Source: JANQEU01 sp965228045
GTDB taxonomy: Bacteria > Bacteroidota > Bacteroidia > Cytophagales > Cyclobacteriaceae
NCBI GenBank assembly: GCA_965228045.1
Contig: OZ245789.1
Location: 3,038,001-3,102,000 of the forward strand
Length of the DNA stretch: 64,000 bases
Reading direction: 5' to 3'
The translations under genes and the position numbers were made by a program. Below, in pieces: positions 8,034-18,044 of this stretch (position 1 is the first letter of the stretch; each line of letters starts with the position of its first letter). Below the pieces are notes generated by a model, which saw only the letters and a program-made list of their open reading frames with translations, did no database searches and had not been told where the DNA came from.

Positions 8034-10460
8034 TTACTCCGTTCTGAGGGCTTCTGCGGGATTTGCCCTTGCTGCCTTCAGTGATTGGAGCACAACGGCA
8101 ATCAGTCCTACTGCAATCACCATCACTCCTGGAATAGCGAAAAACCACCACTTAATCGGGAGTTGGTAGGCAAAATCTGCCCTCCACTCAGTGATCAGAT
8201 AATTTGCCAGCGGTATGGCAATCGCAAAGGCAATGACGATCAGTTTTAAATAACTTTTTGAAAAAAGAACCAAAATACTGGGTACCGTAGCTCCCAGCGT
8301 CTTCCTGACTCCAATTTCCTTTGCCTTTTGACCTGCCGTGAACGCTGAAAGTCCTATTAACCCCAGAAGAGAAATGAATATTGAAATATAAGAGAGCATT
8401 GAAATCAATGATTTCTGGATTTCGTCCTGACGGTATTGTGCCTCAAATTCCTGGTCGAGAAAACGGTATTCGTAAGGATGGTTAGGACTGAAAGAGGTCC
8501 ATGTTTCCTCAATGAACGATAACGTTCCAGGGATATCCTCAGAATTGATTCTTAACTGAAAAGTTCCACCTCTGGCACCGGTAATGATAAACAATGGCTG
8601 AATTGGATTGTGCAGTGACTCGAAATTGAAATCCTTAACAATTCCAACTACATGCATATCCTCCTCTCCGTGAAAGTACCTGATCCGCTTATCAAATGGA
8701 TTATCCTCCCATCCAAATTCCTCAACTGCAGTCTGATTGACAATTATTTTGCTGCGTTCTGCCTCAGAATCATCCAGCCAATTTCTGCCGTCAATTAGTT
8801 CGATACCCATGGTCTCCAAATAATCCTTTCCTACCCAGAGAACATTCATACTTTGCTGGGCAAGCTCCCCTTCCTTTTCGACCATAAACACCTGTCCACC
8901 AACATCCACCCCGGGAACACCATAGCTATTGGTAGCAGACAAAATATTGCCGTGGGAAAGCATTTCTGCCTTAATCGACTCAATACGATTCCTAACAGTG
9001 GTATCAGGAACGTCTATCATGACCACGTTGTCATCTGAAAATCCGAGCTCCGTAGTTCGCATATAACCAATTTGCTTATCCATAAGGAAGGTGGAAATGA
9101 TCACAAAAAGAGATATCACAAATTGAAACACTATAAGTACCTTTCGAAGCCATGCATTGGAAGTGGTATGACCTGATTTTCCCTTCAGGGCAGAAACTAC
9201 CGGCATTGACGGAATGTAAGTAGCAGGATAGATCCCCGAAATGATACCGACCAGAATGGTTATCAAAATAATCCCAACTAATAACATTGGGTTTCCCAAC
9301 AAATCAAAGCTCAGGTCTTTGTCAATAAGAGAAAGAAACGGTGTGAAGTTTAAAACTATAAACACGATAAATACAGCCAAAAACATCGCAATGGAGGCCA
9401 TAACGATGGACTCGATCAAAACAGAAGTGAAAAGCTTCCACTTGCTATACCCCAGCACTTTTCTGATCGCCATTTCTGTAGTCCTTATCACAGATCGCGC
9501 AGTGGCCATATTCATGTAGTTGATGCACGCAAGCAGGATGATCAATATCCCAATTGAAGTGAAGGCGATCAGATAGGAAATGTTTCCCTGCGGTTCGTCA
9601 TTATACTGATCGCTATAGAAATGAACATCTGCCAGTGGTGTCAACTTCGTGGTAACAGATCCGGATATCCTTTTGGCGAATAAACCAAAGGTCTTTTCGA
9701 AAATCAAATCCTGGAATTTTGCATTAAAACCTTCCCTATCATAATTCTCGGGCATAACCAGGTATAAATAGGATGATGGATTCCAGAACGCTTCCGAAAC
9801 CCTTTCTGCATTGCCTTCTTCCCTGTTTCTTACCACCCATGGTCGCTCTTCAAAGCCTGAAAGAATTATTTCATAGTACAGATGAGAATTCTTAGGTGGA
9901 TTTTCCATCACCCCGGTGACCATGAAGTTTTCCCCATCAATGGTTAGCTGCTTGCCAATTGGATTGGCATCATTGAAGAATTTCTTCGAGACCGACTCCG
10001 AGATTACAATTTTATTGGGTCCGGTAAGAGCTCCTTCAGGGTTGCCTAAAACAAACGGATGAGTAAAGACTCTCAAAACATTAGAGTCCGCGTACACCAC
10101 ATCATTCTCTATATGCTGCCTGATATTGTCGTTTTCCTGATAAGTAAATGTGACATTATTAACAGGAAGAAATCTGACGTAGTCCTTTATTTCCGGTAAG
10201 TCCTGCTTAAGAATTGTCGCCAATTCACGGGCGACCCGTGAAGTATTAAAATCAGCACCCTCCGCTTTTAAGTGATTGGTAAAGCGATATATTTCTTTGT
10301 GCCTTTGATGATGGAGATCATAATTAAGGTCATGCTGCAGGTATAGGAAAAGGATTATTCCCACTGAAATTCCCAGCGTGAGTCCCAGTATATTCAGAAT
10401 GGAATAGGCTCCATCTTTGACAAAAAGTCTTAACGCAAAGCGGATGTGGTTTCGTAGCAT
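8034..10460 (-). CDS. FtsX/MacB-type ABC transporter permease
   Basis: An 808-residue permease from the ATG at 10460 (MLRNHIRFALRLF), typical of the family. It has an N-terminal membrane helix (SILNILGLTLGISVGIILFL), a MacB-like periplasmic core, three helices around 290-420, a second periplasmic core, and three C-terminal helices; FtsX motifs include ATARSVIRTTEMAIRKVLG and FTAGQKAKEIGVRKTLGA. The duplicated layout is standard for the Bacteroidota MacB-FtsX fusions. These proteins act with an ATPase in mechanotransmission or export across the envelope, but no ATPase gene lies here. The LytTR regulator and kinase lie upstream on the same strand with a 102-base gap, suggesting the operon or its regulation is shared. 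Confidence 0.9.
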   Translation of the reverse strand: MLRNHIRFALRLFVKDGAYSILNILGLTLGISVGIILFLYLQHDLNYDLHHQRHKEIYRFTNHLKAEGADFNTSRVARELATILKQDLPEIKDYVRFLPVNNVTFTYQENDNIRQHIENDVVYADSNVLRVFTHPFVLGNPEGALTGPNKIVISESVSKKFFNDANPIGKQLTIDGENFMVTGVMENPPKNSHLYYEIILSGFEERPWVVRNREEGNAERVSEAFWNPSSYLYLVMPENYDREGFNAKFQDLIFEKTFGLFAKRISGSVTTKLTPLADVHFYSDQYNDEPQGNISYLIAFTSIGILIILLACINYMNMATARSVIRTTEMAIRKVLGYSKWKLFTSVLIESIVMASIAMFLAVFIVFIVLNFTPFLSLIDKDLSFDLLGNPMLLVGIILITILVGIISGIYPATYIPSMPVVSALKGKSGHTTSNAWLRKVLIVFQFVISLFVIISTFLMDKQIGYMRTTELGFSDDNVVMIDVPDTTVRNRIESIKAEMLSHGNILSATNSYGVPGVDVGGQVFMVEKEGELAQQSMNVLWVGKDYLETMGIELIDGRNWLDDSEAERSKIIVNQTAVEEFGWEDNPFDKRIRYFHGEEDMHVVGIVKDFNFESLHNPIQPLFIITGARGGTFQLRINSEDIPGTLSFIEETWTSFSPNHPYEYRFLDQEFEAQYRQDEIQKSLISMLSYISIFISLLGLIGLSAFTAGQKAKEIGVRKTLGATVPSILVLFSKSYLKLIVIAFAIAIPLANYLITEWRADFAYQLPIKWWFFAIPGVMVIAVGLIAVVLQSLKAARANPAEALRTE

Positions 10461-10562
10461 GATTTGAAGATTTATTCCCAATCAAAACTATCCAGACCTT
10501 ACGTGAAGTGAAAACACATGCAGTCAATGGTATTTATAATGCTGTGAAATGCAAAAAACGAT

Positions 10563-11324
10563 TCATTTTATCCTGGACAATAATTCCGACCTGCTGTTTC
10601 TGCTGACTTTCACCCGGTAATTGCCATTGAGAACAACAAAGCTTTCGGACTTTACCGTTTCGATTTGCTGAATGTGATCAAGGTTCACTATCGCGGACTT
10701 ATGAACCCTCACAAATCTTTCGTTCAATCTCTTCGACATGTTTTTGAGTGAATCCCTGATGACATACATCCGAAGGGTATCATAGATTTTAATGTAATAG
10801 TCATATGCTTCGATCCATATGATCTCAGGAAAAGTCCGGAAAATCACCTTCCCATCTGTCTTGAAGACTAATCTTGAGTCACTTACTTCTCCAATGATCC
10901 CTGATTCACTTTGATCGATCTTATGCTGAGAAATAAACCTGTCCAGCCTTTCCCTACCTGCATTTAAGTGTTTCCGGATGTTGTCCAATGCTGACTCAAA
11001 TCTTCGATCGTCAAAGGGCTTTAATAAGTAGTCAAGAGCGTGCACTTCAAATGCTTTTAATGCGTACTGATCATAAGCGGTGACAAAAACCACCGTGGGA
11101 AGTGGTCTCTCAATACTGGCCAGCACCTCAAATCCATTGATCTCTGGCATCTGGATGTCAAGGAAAATCAGGTCAGGTCTCAAAGCATTTATTTTGCTTA
11201 TTGCTTCAATGCCATCTTTGCATAATGCAAGCACTTCAAAAGCCTCCCTTGACTTCAACATCAACTGAAGGCCTTCACGAGCCTCTTTCTCATCATCCAC
11301 AATCAGACATCTAATCCTTTTCAT
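10563..11324 (-). CDS. LytTR-family response regulator
   Basis: A 253-residue regulator. The receiver (1-120) has D10/D11 and phosphoacceptor D56 in IFLDIQMP, and ends with LLKPFDDRRF. The LytTR DNA-binding domain (about 145-250) shows IIWIEAYDYYIKIY, the typical RVHKSAIVNLDHI segment and a final VSRNSRSELLSRI. The gene overlaps the end of the upstream LytS-type kinase gene by 14 bases, the usual arrangement for a cognate pair. LytTR proteins bind direct repeats at promoters. The permease gene immediately downstream is the most obvious target or co-transcribed partner, though this is inference. Confidence 0.93.
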   Translation of the reverse strand: MKRIRCLIVDDEKEAREGLQLMLKSREAFEVLALCKDGIEAISKINALRPDLIFLDIQMPEINGFEVLASIERPLPTVVFVTAYDQYALKAFEVHALDYLLKPFDDRRFESALDNIRKHLNAGRERLDRFISQHKIDQSESGIIGEVSDSRLVFKTDGKVIFRTFPEIIWIEAYDYYIKIYDTLRMYVIRDSLKNMSKRLNERFVRVHKSAIVNLDHIQQIETVKSESFVVLNGNYRVKVSRNSRSELLSRIK

Positions 11325-12372
11325 AAGGAATCCCTATTATGATTTTCAATCCATCTTCTACGGTTTCACTTCTAAACTCAAATTTAGTATTGTAAATCTG
11401 CTGCAATCTGGACACGACATTAGTCAAGCCAATTCCGGACTGTGCAGGACTCCACTGACCCATTCCGGTAGAACCGGAATTAAAAACTTCAGCCAGTACC
11501 TTATCTCCGTCTTTTGATACCGTTATCCGAATGCTGCCTTTACCAATAGTATTGGCTATACCATGTTTAAAGGCATTTTCAACAACAGGCTGTAAAAGCA
11601 ACCTAGGAATCAAAACACCCTCAAGATGTTCAGGCACGTTCGTGGAAATTGTCACCCGATCACCATACCGAACTTCCTCGAGATACAGGTATTTGTTTAA
11701 GACCTCCATTTCCCTTTTCAGCGACCATTTTTGATGGAAGTCCCTGGAAAGCACTTCTCTTAACAAATCATTAAGGTTGGAAATCATGGTAATGGCAAGA
11801 GAGTTTTTGCTTTGTCTGATCAACATCGCAATACTATTCATTGCATTGAAAAGAAAATGCGGATTTAACTCCAGCACCAATCTTTCCAGATTTGAGTTTG
11901 CCAAGGCCTGTGACCTTTCATCAAGTATCAGTTTTAATCGTTCATAATTGTATTTGTATTGGAACAAAGCACTAATTGTCAGGTAAAGCCAATACCATCC
12001 AACTCCTTCCGAAATGCGGAGATAATTGTCGATCCAATAGCTTCCCAATTCACCAGCCTGAAAGTGCTCGTTCAGATTGAACAGTCGTTCCAGGAGTAAA
12101 ATCAGACAGGTGGAAGTCACAAAATGGATTGTGCCAAAACAAATGCTCAATGTGACATTCGATGCCAATCGGATTCCGATGGAAAATGACTTTAAGGATT
12201 CCTGAATGGATGGAATAAGAAAACTCGATGCCCATAGCGTAAAAAAGTAGGCTAGTGGCCAATAAAACAAATTCTCAAAACTCCCATCCAAAAAACTGAT
12301 CAGCAGACAGATTGCAAACAACACTATCCATCCGATATTATGGACAATGGATGGCAACCGACGACCAGACAT
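11311..12372 (-). CDS. LytS-type membrane histidine kinase
   Basis: A 353-residue kinase with four hydrophobic helices in residues 12-140 and no extracellular sensor domain. The His_kinase motif LNPHFLFNAMNSI carries the phosphoacceptor H172. The ATPase part has QPVVENAFKHGI (N box) and a G box with SGIGLTNVVSRLQQ. It is a short LytS/YehU-type sensor and pairs with the overlapping LytTR regulator downstream. A gap of 14 bases separates it from the asparaginase-family gene upstream, so hydrolase, kinase and regulator are probably in one transcript. Confidence 0.93.
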   Translation of the reverse strand: MSGRRLPSIVHNIGWIVLFAICLLISFLDGSFENLFYWPLAYFFTLWASSFLIPSIQESLKSFSIGIRLASNVTLSICFGTIHFVTSTCLILLLERLFNLNEHFQAGELGSYWIDNYLRISEGVGWYWLYLTISALFQYKYNYERLKLILDERSQALANSNLERLVLELNPHFLFNAMNSIAMLIRQSKNSLAITMISNLNDLLREVLSRDFHQKWSLKREMEVLNKYLYLEEVRYGDRVTISTNVPEHLEGVLIPRLLLQPVVENAFKHGIANTIGKGSIRITVSKDGDKVLAEVFNSGSTGMGQWSPAQSGIGLTNVVSRLQQIYNTKFEFRSETVEDGLKIIIGIPYEKD

Positions 12373-12386
12373 TTATATAGGGTTTA

Positions 12387-13346
12387 TCAAAATCTCGAGG
12401 TCGCCTTAATTACTTCATCCGTTGTCTCATTTCTTACGGCATAGTCGAATCCGGGATGCAGACTGAATCCACCAACCATTCCGTCTTTTCTGAGTGCCAA
12501 GAACCCAACCTGAAGGTTTTCAACGGATTTTTCATTCTTATATATCCTGTTGGCAATGAGCTTGCAGGCTTCTTCAGGCTCCATTCCGTTTCTCATGGCT
12601 TCTACCACCATTGCAGAGCCAGCTACACGGATCACAGCCTCACCAAGACCGGTAGCACATGCTGCACCGATTTCATTATCCAGAAACAATCCAGCACCGA
12701 TCAGTGGAGAATCACCAATTCGGCCATGCATTTTATAAGCTGCGCCGCTCGTAGTACAGGCACCACCCAAATTCCCGTCGGCATCCAATGCTAACAGCCC
12801 AATTGTGTCGTGATTCTCAATGTTTATCACCGGCTCGTACCTGGATTCCTTTAGCCACTCCTCATATTCTTTTCGAGATTTATCGGTCAGCAAATTCTGC
12901 TCTTTCATACCATTCTCCAGTGCAAACTGCTTTGCACCTGCTCCTACCAGCATGGCATGAGGCGTTTTTTCCATCACCATTCTTGCCACGGAAACAGGGT
13001 TTTCGATGTCTTGCAAAAACGCCACACTCCCACATTTACCGGACTTTCCATCCATAATACATGCATCCAGTGTGACCTTTCCTTCACGATCAGGTCTACC
13101 ACCCAGGCCTACCGTCTGATTTTCAGGATCCGATTCAATGACCTTTACCGCTGCCTCCGCGGCATCCAGAGAGGAACCGTTATTTTTTAGAACTTCCCAA
13201 CCCACGGCATTTGCTTTTTTTCCGAAATTCCATGTTGAGGCTATCACAGGCTTGCCGGTACTCTGAAAACCAAAAGATTGGGATTTGAAAGGTAGGGACG
13301 AGAGACCGGCTAGCATACCGGCCTGCAATACTGATCTTCTTCTCAT
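12387..13346 (-). CDS. isoaspartyl peptidase / glycosylasparaginase (Ntn hydrolase)
   Basis: A 319-residue precursor of the Ntn asparaginase family. The autocleavage site lies before T181 in NHDTIGLLAL, which becomes the N-terminal nucleophile of the beta chain, and HGRIGDSPLIGAG forms the substrate pocket. The N-terminus MRRRSVLQAGMLAGLSSLPF resembles a Tat signal, so it is probably exported after folding. Enzymes of this family release aspartate from glycosylated asparagine or isoaspartyl peptides; the motifs fit the glycosylasparaginase branch best. The gene heads a minus-strand run with the LytS/LytTR pair, 14 bases away. Confidence 0.9.
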   Translation of the reverse strand: MRRRSVLQAGMLAGLSSLPFKSQSFGFQSTGKPVIASTWNFGKKANAVGWEVLKNNGSSLDAAEAAVKVIESDPENQTVGLGGRPDREGKVTLDACIMDGKSGKCGSVAFLQDIENPVSVARMVMEKTPHAMLVGAGAKQFALENGMKEQNLLTDKSRKEYEEWLKESRYEPVINIENHDTIGLLALDADGNLGGACTTSGAAYKMHGRIGDSPLIGAGLFLDNEIGAACATGLGEAVIRVAGSAMVVEAMRNGMEPEEACKLIANRIYKNEKSVENLQVGFLALRKDGMVGGFSLHPGFDYAVRNETTDEVIKATSRF

Positions 13347-13487
13347 ATCAACAATATTATGAAGAAGATCGCTTTAGGACGCCAATATGGTATAGAATTA
13401 TTAAGAAAAGACCTTAATTCGCGATTATCATTTGCTAGACTTTTATTTAGCAAAGTATTAAATTAAGAATCACATTTCATTTGCTCC

Positions 13488-15104
13488 ATGACATACTTTC
13501 CTTATTTATGGATTGCTCTATTTGTCAATTACTTACCGGAAAAACCGGTTCAGATAACCCATGATTTCCAGTCAAAGTATGGTGAAGAGATCTTTTATTA
13601 TGAAGATCTTAACGGGAACCTGGAGATCAATGACATTATCGAAATTTCAAAACAGGGTGATTTTATAAGAACCAGTAATACATTTTCACGACCTCCTTCC
13701 AAATCCGTTTACTGGTTTAAGATTCAATTACCCGTCAACTCACCAGAAGGTTTATCGTTGCTTGTTGGGGACGCTTTCAGTATATGGAAACTGGATCATT
13801 ATTCCTCCAAAAATGAATACCAGAATCCCACTGTTACCGGACCCATCAGAAAGAAATATCGCCCAAACATGGAATCGGGTTATTTCAAATTCACGATCGA
13901 AAGTTCCTCAATCTCAAAACCAATTTACTTCATAAGAATTGAAGGGGGATTTCCCAAAGTATTCTCCTTTGAAATAGATGAAACTGGGGAAATTGAAAGC
14001 AAAACAAGTAACATGCTGATCATCCGATCAGTATACATCGGCATTTTAAGTGCACTCATCATCTACAATTTTTTTCTTTACCTGTCACTCAGGGATCGAG
14101 TTTACCTGTATTACGTGTGCTATTTGATCACGGCAATATTCATCTTTCCATTTATTTCAGGCAACCCAATATTCTACTCTGAACTTCTTTGGACGTATTA
14201 CTGGAGTTATCAGTTTTTAATGGCGGTTTTTGTCAACCTCTTTGCTATTACTTACCTGGAAATCCCAAAATATTCCAAAAGGCTCAACAAAGCTTTATGG
14301 ATTATCACGTCTATGATAGTCATTGCCGGCCTGGTTAACCTGTTGACTCCCGCGGTATTTCCATGGATTGTAATGATCGTTCAACCGATACTTTTTATTT
14401 TCAATTTGTCATTATTGGGTACAGGAATTTACTGCCTAACAAAAAGAAATGATAATGCACCTTTTTTTATACTGGGATGGTCCAGTGTCATTTTGAGTAT
14501 GGTCACATTTATACTCTCCAGGAATGGGATCGTTGAACTTAATTTCTTCACAACTAATATTTTGTATTTTGGGGTAAGCATTGAGGCCGTCACCTTTGCG
14601 CTGGCACTCGGTCATAGATTTGACAAATTAAAGAAGCTACAAGAGGAGGAAAGAATAAAAAGAATGGAACTACAGCGGGAACTGGAAAAAAATCAGGTGG
14701 CGCTCTCCGTTCATACCCTAAATATGATTCAAAGAAAAAATGACTTTGATGAAATCAAAAATGAAATTGGAGAACTAGACGATGTTAAAAGTAAGAAGTT
14801 AAATTCCGTTATTTTGTCAAATAGTAATATCCAAAAAGACTGGAAACTATTCGTAGACTACTTCAGCCAGGTCCACAAGTCATTTTTTGATGAACTGAGC
14901 AATCAGTTCCCGGAATTAACAACCACGGATATCCGGCTGGCCGCATTGATAAAATTAAACCTTGATGGCAATCAGATTGCCACTTTGCTGCACATAGAGC
15001 AACATAGTGTAAGGATGGCACGCTATCGCCTGAAAAAGAAAATGGGCTTGAGCGATGAGATCGATTTAAAGCAATACATCCGGAGTTTTCCGGAGTCAGA
15101 ATAA
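13488..15104 (+). CDS. 7TMR-DISM receptor with C-terminal helix-turn-helix
   Basis: A 538-residue protein: an exported N-terminal DISM-type sensory domain (about 20-170, with SVYWFKIQL and a YFIRIEGG segment), seven membrane helices (about 175-385), a coiled coil (about 390-430) and a C-terminal LuxR-like helix-turn-helix (LTTTDIRLAALIKLNLDGNQIATLLHI, then an arginine-rich recognition helix). In other bacteria 7TMR-DISM proteins usually end in a kinase or cyclase; here a DNA-binding-like domain is tethered to the membrane. It would sense an extracellular ligand, perhaps a carbohydrate. The target is unknown. Its stop lies one base from the stop of the converging phosphoesterase gene. Confidence 0.88.
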   Translation: MTYFPYLWIALFVNYLPEKPVQITHDFQSKYGEEIFYYEDLNGNLEINDIIEISKQGDFIRTSNTFSRPPSKSVYWFKIQLPVNSPEGLSLLVGDAFSIWKLDHYSSKNEYQNPTVTGPIRKKYRPNMESGYFKFTIESSSISKPIYFIRIEGGFPKVFSFEIDETGEIESKTSNMLIIRSVYIGILSALIIYNFFLYLSLRDRVYLYYVCYLITAIFIFPFISGNPIFYSELLWTYYWSYQFLMAVFVNLFAITYLEIPKYSKRLNKALWIITSMIVIAGLVNLLTPAVFPWIVMIVQPILFIFNLSLLGTGIYCLTKRNDNAPFFILGWSSVILSMVTFILSRNGIVELNFFTTNILYFGVSIEAVTFALALGHRFDKLKKLQEEERIKRMELQRELEKNQVALSVHTLNMIQRKNDFDEIKNEIGELDDVKSKKLNSVILSNSNIQKDWKLFVDYFSQVHKSFFDELSNQFPELTTTDIRLAALIKLNLDGNQIATLLHIEQHSVRMARYRLKKKMGLSDEIDLKQYIRSFPESE

Positions 15105-15105
15105 C

Positions 15106-16938
15106 TTATTCCCTGAAAATCATACCTGATCCGGGAAGATTATCGTCCGTTGCCCATGACGGGAACCAGAAGAATTCTGTCCTCTCCTCCCCTCCTTTAT
15201 CATAATCGTAATACAGTATTCCCAACCTAAAAGTCTTCCAGGATCCATCCTGCTGATTGTTTAGATATTCAATGGGAAACTTGATTTCCAGGTCAATGCC
15301 GTCCTTGGTTTGTTTAAAAGCAGATTCTGTTCCTTCGGGCATTCGATCCGCCAGATAAACAGGATTTTCATTTTTAAAGGTCTGTAGATAAGCAATCCAA
15401 TCGCTTCCCCTTCCGCCTCCGGAGTTCATGGCACTTACGGACTGTGGTCTGGCATCAAGGCCTACTATAATGGCATCCTGCTCCCACATCGGTCCTTTTT
15501 CGGTTACATAAGTCTCGTCATCCCTGATTTTGAAAGCAAAATATACTGCTTCGCCATCGTATGACCTGGAAAAGTTTATACTGCAATCCTCTTCTCCGGA
15601 ATAATGGAAAGGACTGCCGGAGCGGTTTGATTCCGAAATCTTAGTCCATTCTCCTGACCATTCTTTGAGGTCACCATCAATTTTCACCTTTTTAGAGGTT
15701 TTTTTAATTCCCAGCCTCGCATTTGGTACGAAATTCAAAGTGTTCTTCAAAACTATATCCGGCCTGTCCTTATAGGAATACTTCACCTCGGATTCTATGT
15801 AAATTGGGTCAATCCCGGCAATATCGTTACCACCCGGATTTTCGATTTTTAAAGCGATCTTCTTTACATCATTTGGCTCCACCTCTATTTCAGTCTCATC
15901 CAACTGATAGAAAAGGCTTTCATGGACAATTCCTTTAAGTGAGGTGGACATTTTGAAATCACTGTCATTTGTAATCTTAACTTCCACATTGAGGCCTTTG
16001 GATTTGGTATCCTCCAGGTAAATAGGCTCGATTTTTACCGGATAGGGCCTACTTCTTACCAGATCCACGATATCTTCCGTTACTACATTTTCATCCCATA
16101 TTCCATCCAGCAGCAAATTGGCCAAAATCGGACCTTCATCTGTCATCGTTACCCAAACCACATGATCGAACTCCCCGTAGGTAGTGCCCCGAAGTTGACT
16201 ACCACCACCTGTTGTGGCCAAGGCAATGTACTTTCCGTTATTCCTCACAGTCTTCCAATACCGGTGATAATGACCGGCAAATACATTGTGATTTCTATCC
16301 TGAAGCAATGCCTCAACATCAGCCCATCGCTTAGTATCCTCCTGAACCCACAATGGCTGATGCATAAATACCAGGGTCCATTTCACATCCTGATTTTTCT
16401 CCAACACACTCTTGATGTACTCATACTGTTCATCGTCAATCGTTCCTCTCCCGGCACCTCGGTAATTATCCTCGGAATTGAGGCACAGGAACAGAACGTC
16501 CCCATAGACAAAATGATAATAAGTGACACCATAAAGCTCCTTCCATTTGTCCTCCATTACTTTATTGGTAATATCATGGTTACCAGGCACATAAAAGAAC
16601 GGCGCCTGAAGACTATCTATGAAGCCGTTGAATTCTGTCCATTCCGTATCCAGTCGGTCAGTATCTTCAGTGTAGCCTTCGATGAGGTCACCTACACTCA
16701 TAACAAACTCAGGCTGAAGTAAATTGAGTTTTTGAATTCCTTTAAGGAAAATTCCTGGTCGATGACCACCTGTACGATCCGTGACTATGGCAAATTGGAA
16801 TCTGGAGGGTGCATTATTAATATCCAGGTTATTCCAGGGTTTTTGTTCTGACTGAACATCAATGACGATTCTGGGCCTGTCCTGAGCTAAGAGAATCAAT
16901 GAAAAAGTTAAAAGTATTAAGGAAAGGAAGGTTTTCAT
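15106..16938 (-). CDS. secreted calcineurin-like metallophosphoesterase with CBM9-like tail
   Basis: A 610-residue protein with a signal peptide (1-19). Metal-binding motifs of the calcineurin-like family are present: D54 in IVTDRTGG, D84 in SVGDLIEG, N120-H121 in VPGNHD, a His in MHQPLW and two in AGHYHRYW. Residues 300-400 look like an Ig/Big linker, and the last 200 residues resemble a CBM9-like domain, with a DLKEWSGEW opening typical of that fold and a final FFWFPSWATDD. The substrate is not clear from sequence; related enzymes act on phosphoesters outside the cytoplasm. Its gene ends one base from the converging 7TMR-DISM gene. Confidence 0.87.
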   Translation of the reverse strand: MKTFLSLILLTFSLILLAQDRPRIVIDVQSEQKPWNNLDINNAPSRFQFAIVTDRTGGHRPGIFLKGIQKLNLLQPEFVMSVGDLIEGYTEDTDRLDTEWTEFNGFIDSLQAPFFYVPGNHDITNKVMEDKWKELYGVTYYHFVYGDVLFLCLNSEDNYRGAGRGTIDDEQYEYIKSVLEKNQDVKWTLVFMHQPLWVQEDTKRWADVEALLQDRNHNVFAGHYHRYWKTVRNNGKYIALATTGGGSQLRGTTYGEFDHVVWVTMTDEGPILANLLLDGIWDENVVTEDIVDLVRSRPYPVKIEPIYLEDTKSKGLNVEVKITNDSDFKMSTSLKGIVHESLFYQLDETEIEVEPNDVKKIALKIENPGGNDIAGIDPIYIESEVKYSYKDRPDIVLKNTLNFVPNARLGIKKTSKKVKIDGDLKEWSGEWTKISESNRSGSPFHYSGEEDCSINFSRSYDGEAVYFAFKIRDDETYVTEKGPMWEQDAIIVGLDARPQSVSAMNSGGGRGSDWIAYLQTFKNENPVYLADRMPEGTESAFKQTKDGIDLEIKFPIEYLNNQQDGSWKTFRLGILYYDYDKGGEERTEFFWFPSWATDDNLPGSGMIFRE

Positions 16939-17008
16939 GTTGGCAATGTTTGAAAGACAAATTCATCAAAAATCTTTAATTGAAACCAAATACATCTTTA
17001 CGAAATGA

Positions 17009-17551
17009 TTAAAAGCCAATATGGCAGCGTTCTCCTTCGAGCATTTTAATATCCTCCCGGGATATCGCAAGTTTGGCTTCCTTCATTTTATTATTGAAGC
17101 TTCGCTTCAAATCCTTGCGTTTGAGAGATTCGAGAAATCTACGTACCTCATCATCGCTCTCAAGAAGCAAAGGTGGAACCTCTACCTTCCCACCATCGTC
17201 ATCCTTGGCCACCATGGTAAAATAACTGGAATTAGTATGTTTGACCGTTGATTTCTTTACGTTCTCTGCTATTACTTTTATTCCCACGACCAGAGAAGTA
17301 CGACCTACATAATTGACTGACGCCAGAAGTGACACGAGGTCACCTACCTCTACGGGCTGTAGAAAATCCACATTTTCCACGGACACGGTCACACAATAGG
17401 TTCCTGCGTGCTTGCTTGCGCAGGCATAAGCAACTTTATCCATAAGTGACAAGATGATTCCCCCATGAATCTTTCCACCAAAATTGGCGTAAGAAGGGAT
17501 CATTAATTCAGTAATTGTCGTCTGTGAATCCCGGACAGCTTTAGCGCTCAT
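17009..17551 (-). CDS. acyl-CoA thioesterase (hotdog fold)
   Basis: A 180-residue protein from the ATG at 17551; earlier in-frame starts add an unconserved leader that would run into the divergent gene. The hotdog core shows IPSYANFGGKIHGGIILSLMDKVAY, the YciA/ACOT-type signature with the catalytic Asp in the LMD segment, followed by VTVSVENVDFLQPVEVGDLVSL. The family hydrolyses acyl-CoA to free fatty acid and CoA in the cytoplasm. The C-terminal 45 residues are a charged helical extension. The neighbouring divergent gene is unrelated. Confidence 0.88.
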   Translation of the reverse strand: MSAKAVRDSQTTITELMIPSYANFGGKIHGGIILSLMDKVAYACASKHAGTYCVTVSVENVDFLQPVEVGDLVSLLASVNYVGRTSLVVGIKVIAENVKKSTVKHTNSSYFTMVAKDDDGGKVEVPPLLLESDDEVRRFLESLKRKDLKRSFNNKMKEAKLAISREDIKMLEGERCHIGF

Positions 17552-17639
17552 AATTTGGTCATTTATTGTAAGATAAATAATCGCCATCTTTTCGCAATTC
17601 CTTACAAATGAGGATATTTGATCATAAGGAGATTGAATT

Positions 17640-18044
17640 ATGCCGCAAATCAGACACAAAGAATCCGGAGCAGAAAAGTCATTATCCTGGAAGGACTTCA
17701 GTACAAATTACTTCATGGAAGACTGGGTAATTCTTGAAGAAGGTCAGCCCGTTCTCATCTTGAAAAGAAAATCTCCATTGGCTCCATTCAAGCGAATAAA
17801 GGGCTATTATGACATAGATGATGCTAAAAAAATACAGGAACAAAACAAACCAAATACTATAATCCAGCCCCTTTCAGAAAACGAAATCAAGCACCTTACT
17901 ACCCGCAATTTGCGAAAAGCGTATTTTATGGAAACCTCATTCAAAGACTGGTGGTCAACCTTCACAAACGCCGAAAGGATGAGGTTTATAGCAGTGACCG
18001 GTATACTAATTGCTTTAGTCGTCTACCTGATAGCTTCTTTCTAA
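17640..18044 (+). CDS. tail-anchored membrane protein of unknown function
   Basis: A 134-residue protein with a soluble, charged N-terminal part and one C-terminal membrane helix (FIAVTGILIALVVYLIASF), which suggests a tail anchor with most of the protein in the cytoplasm. No domain is recognised. It starts 88 bases from the divergent thioesterase gene, and its stop TAA shares three bases with the stop of the converging lipoprotein gene (18041-18044). Confidence 0.6.
   Translation: MPQIRHKESGAEKSLSWKDFSTNYFMEDWVILEEGQPVLILKRKSPLAPFKRIKGYYDIDDAKKIQEQNKPNTIIQPLSENEIKHLTTRNLRKAYFMETSFKDWWSTFTNAERMRFIAVTGILIALVVYLIASF

Noticed and set aside
15070..15100. Small hairpin near 15.08 kb as a terminator
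   Set aside because: CCGGA/TCCGG lies inside the 7TMR-DISM coding sequence and has only five pairs and no T-run.
16162..16722. 186-residue open frame on the plus strand
   Set aside because: Antisense to the metallophosphoesterase catalytic domain; no start context or recognisable domain.
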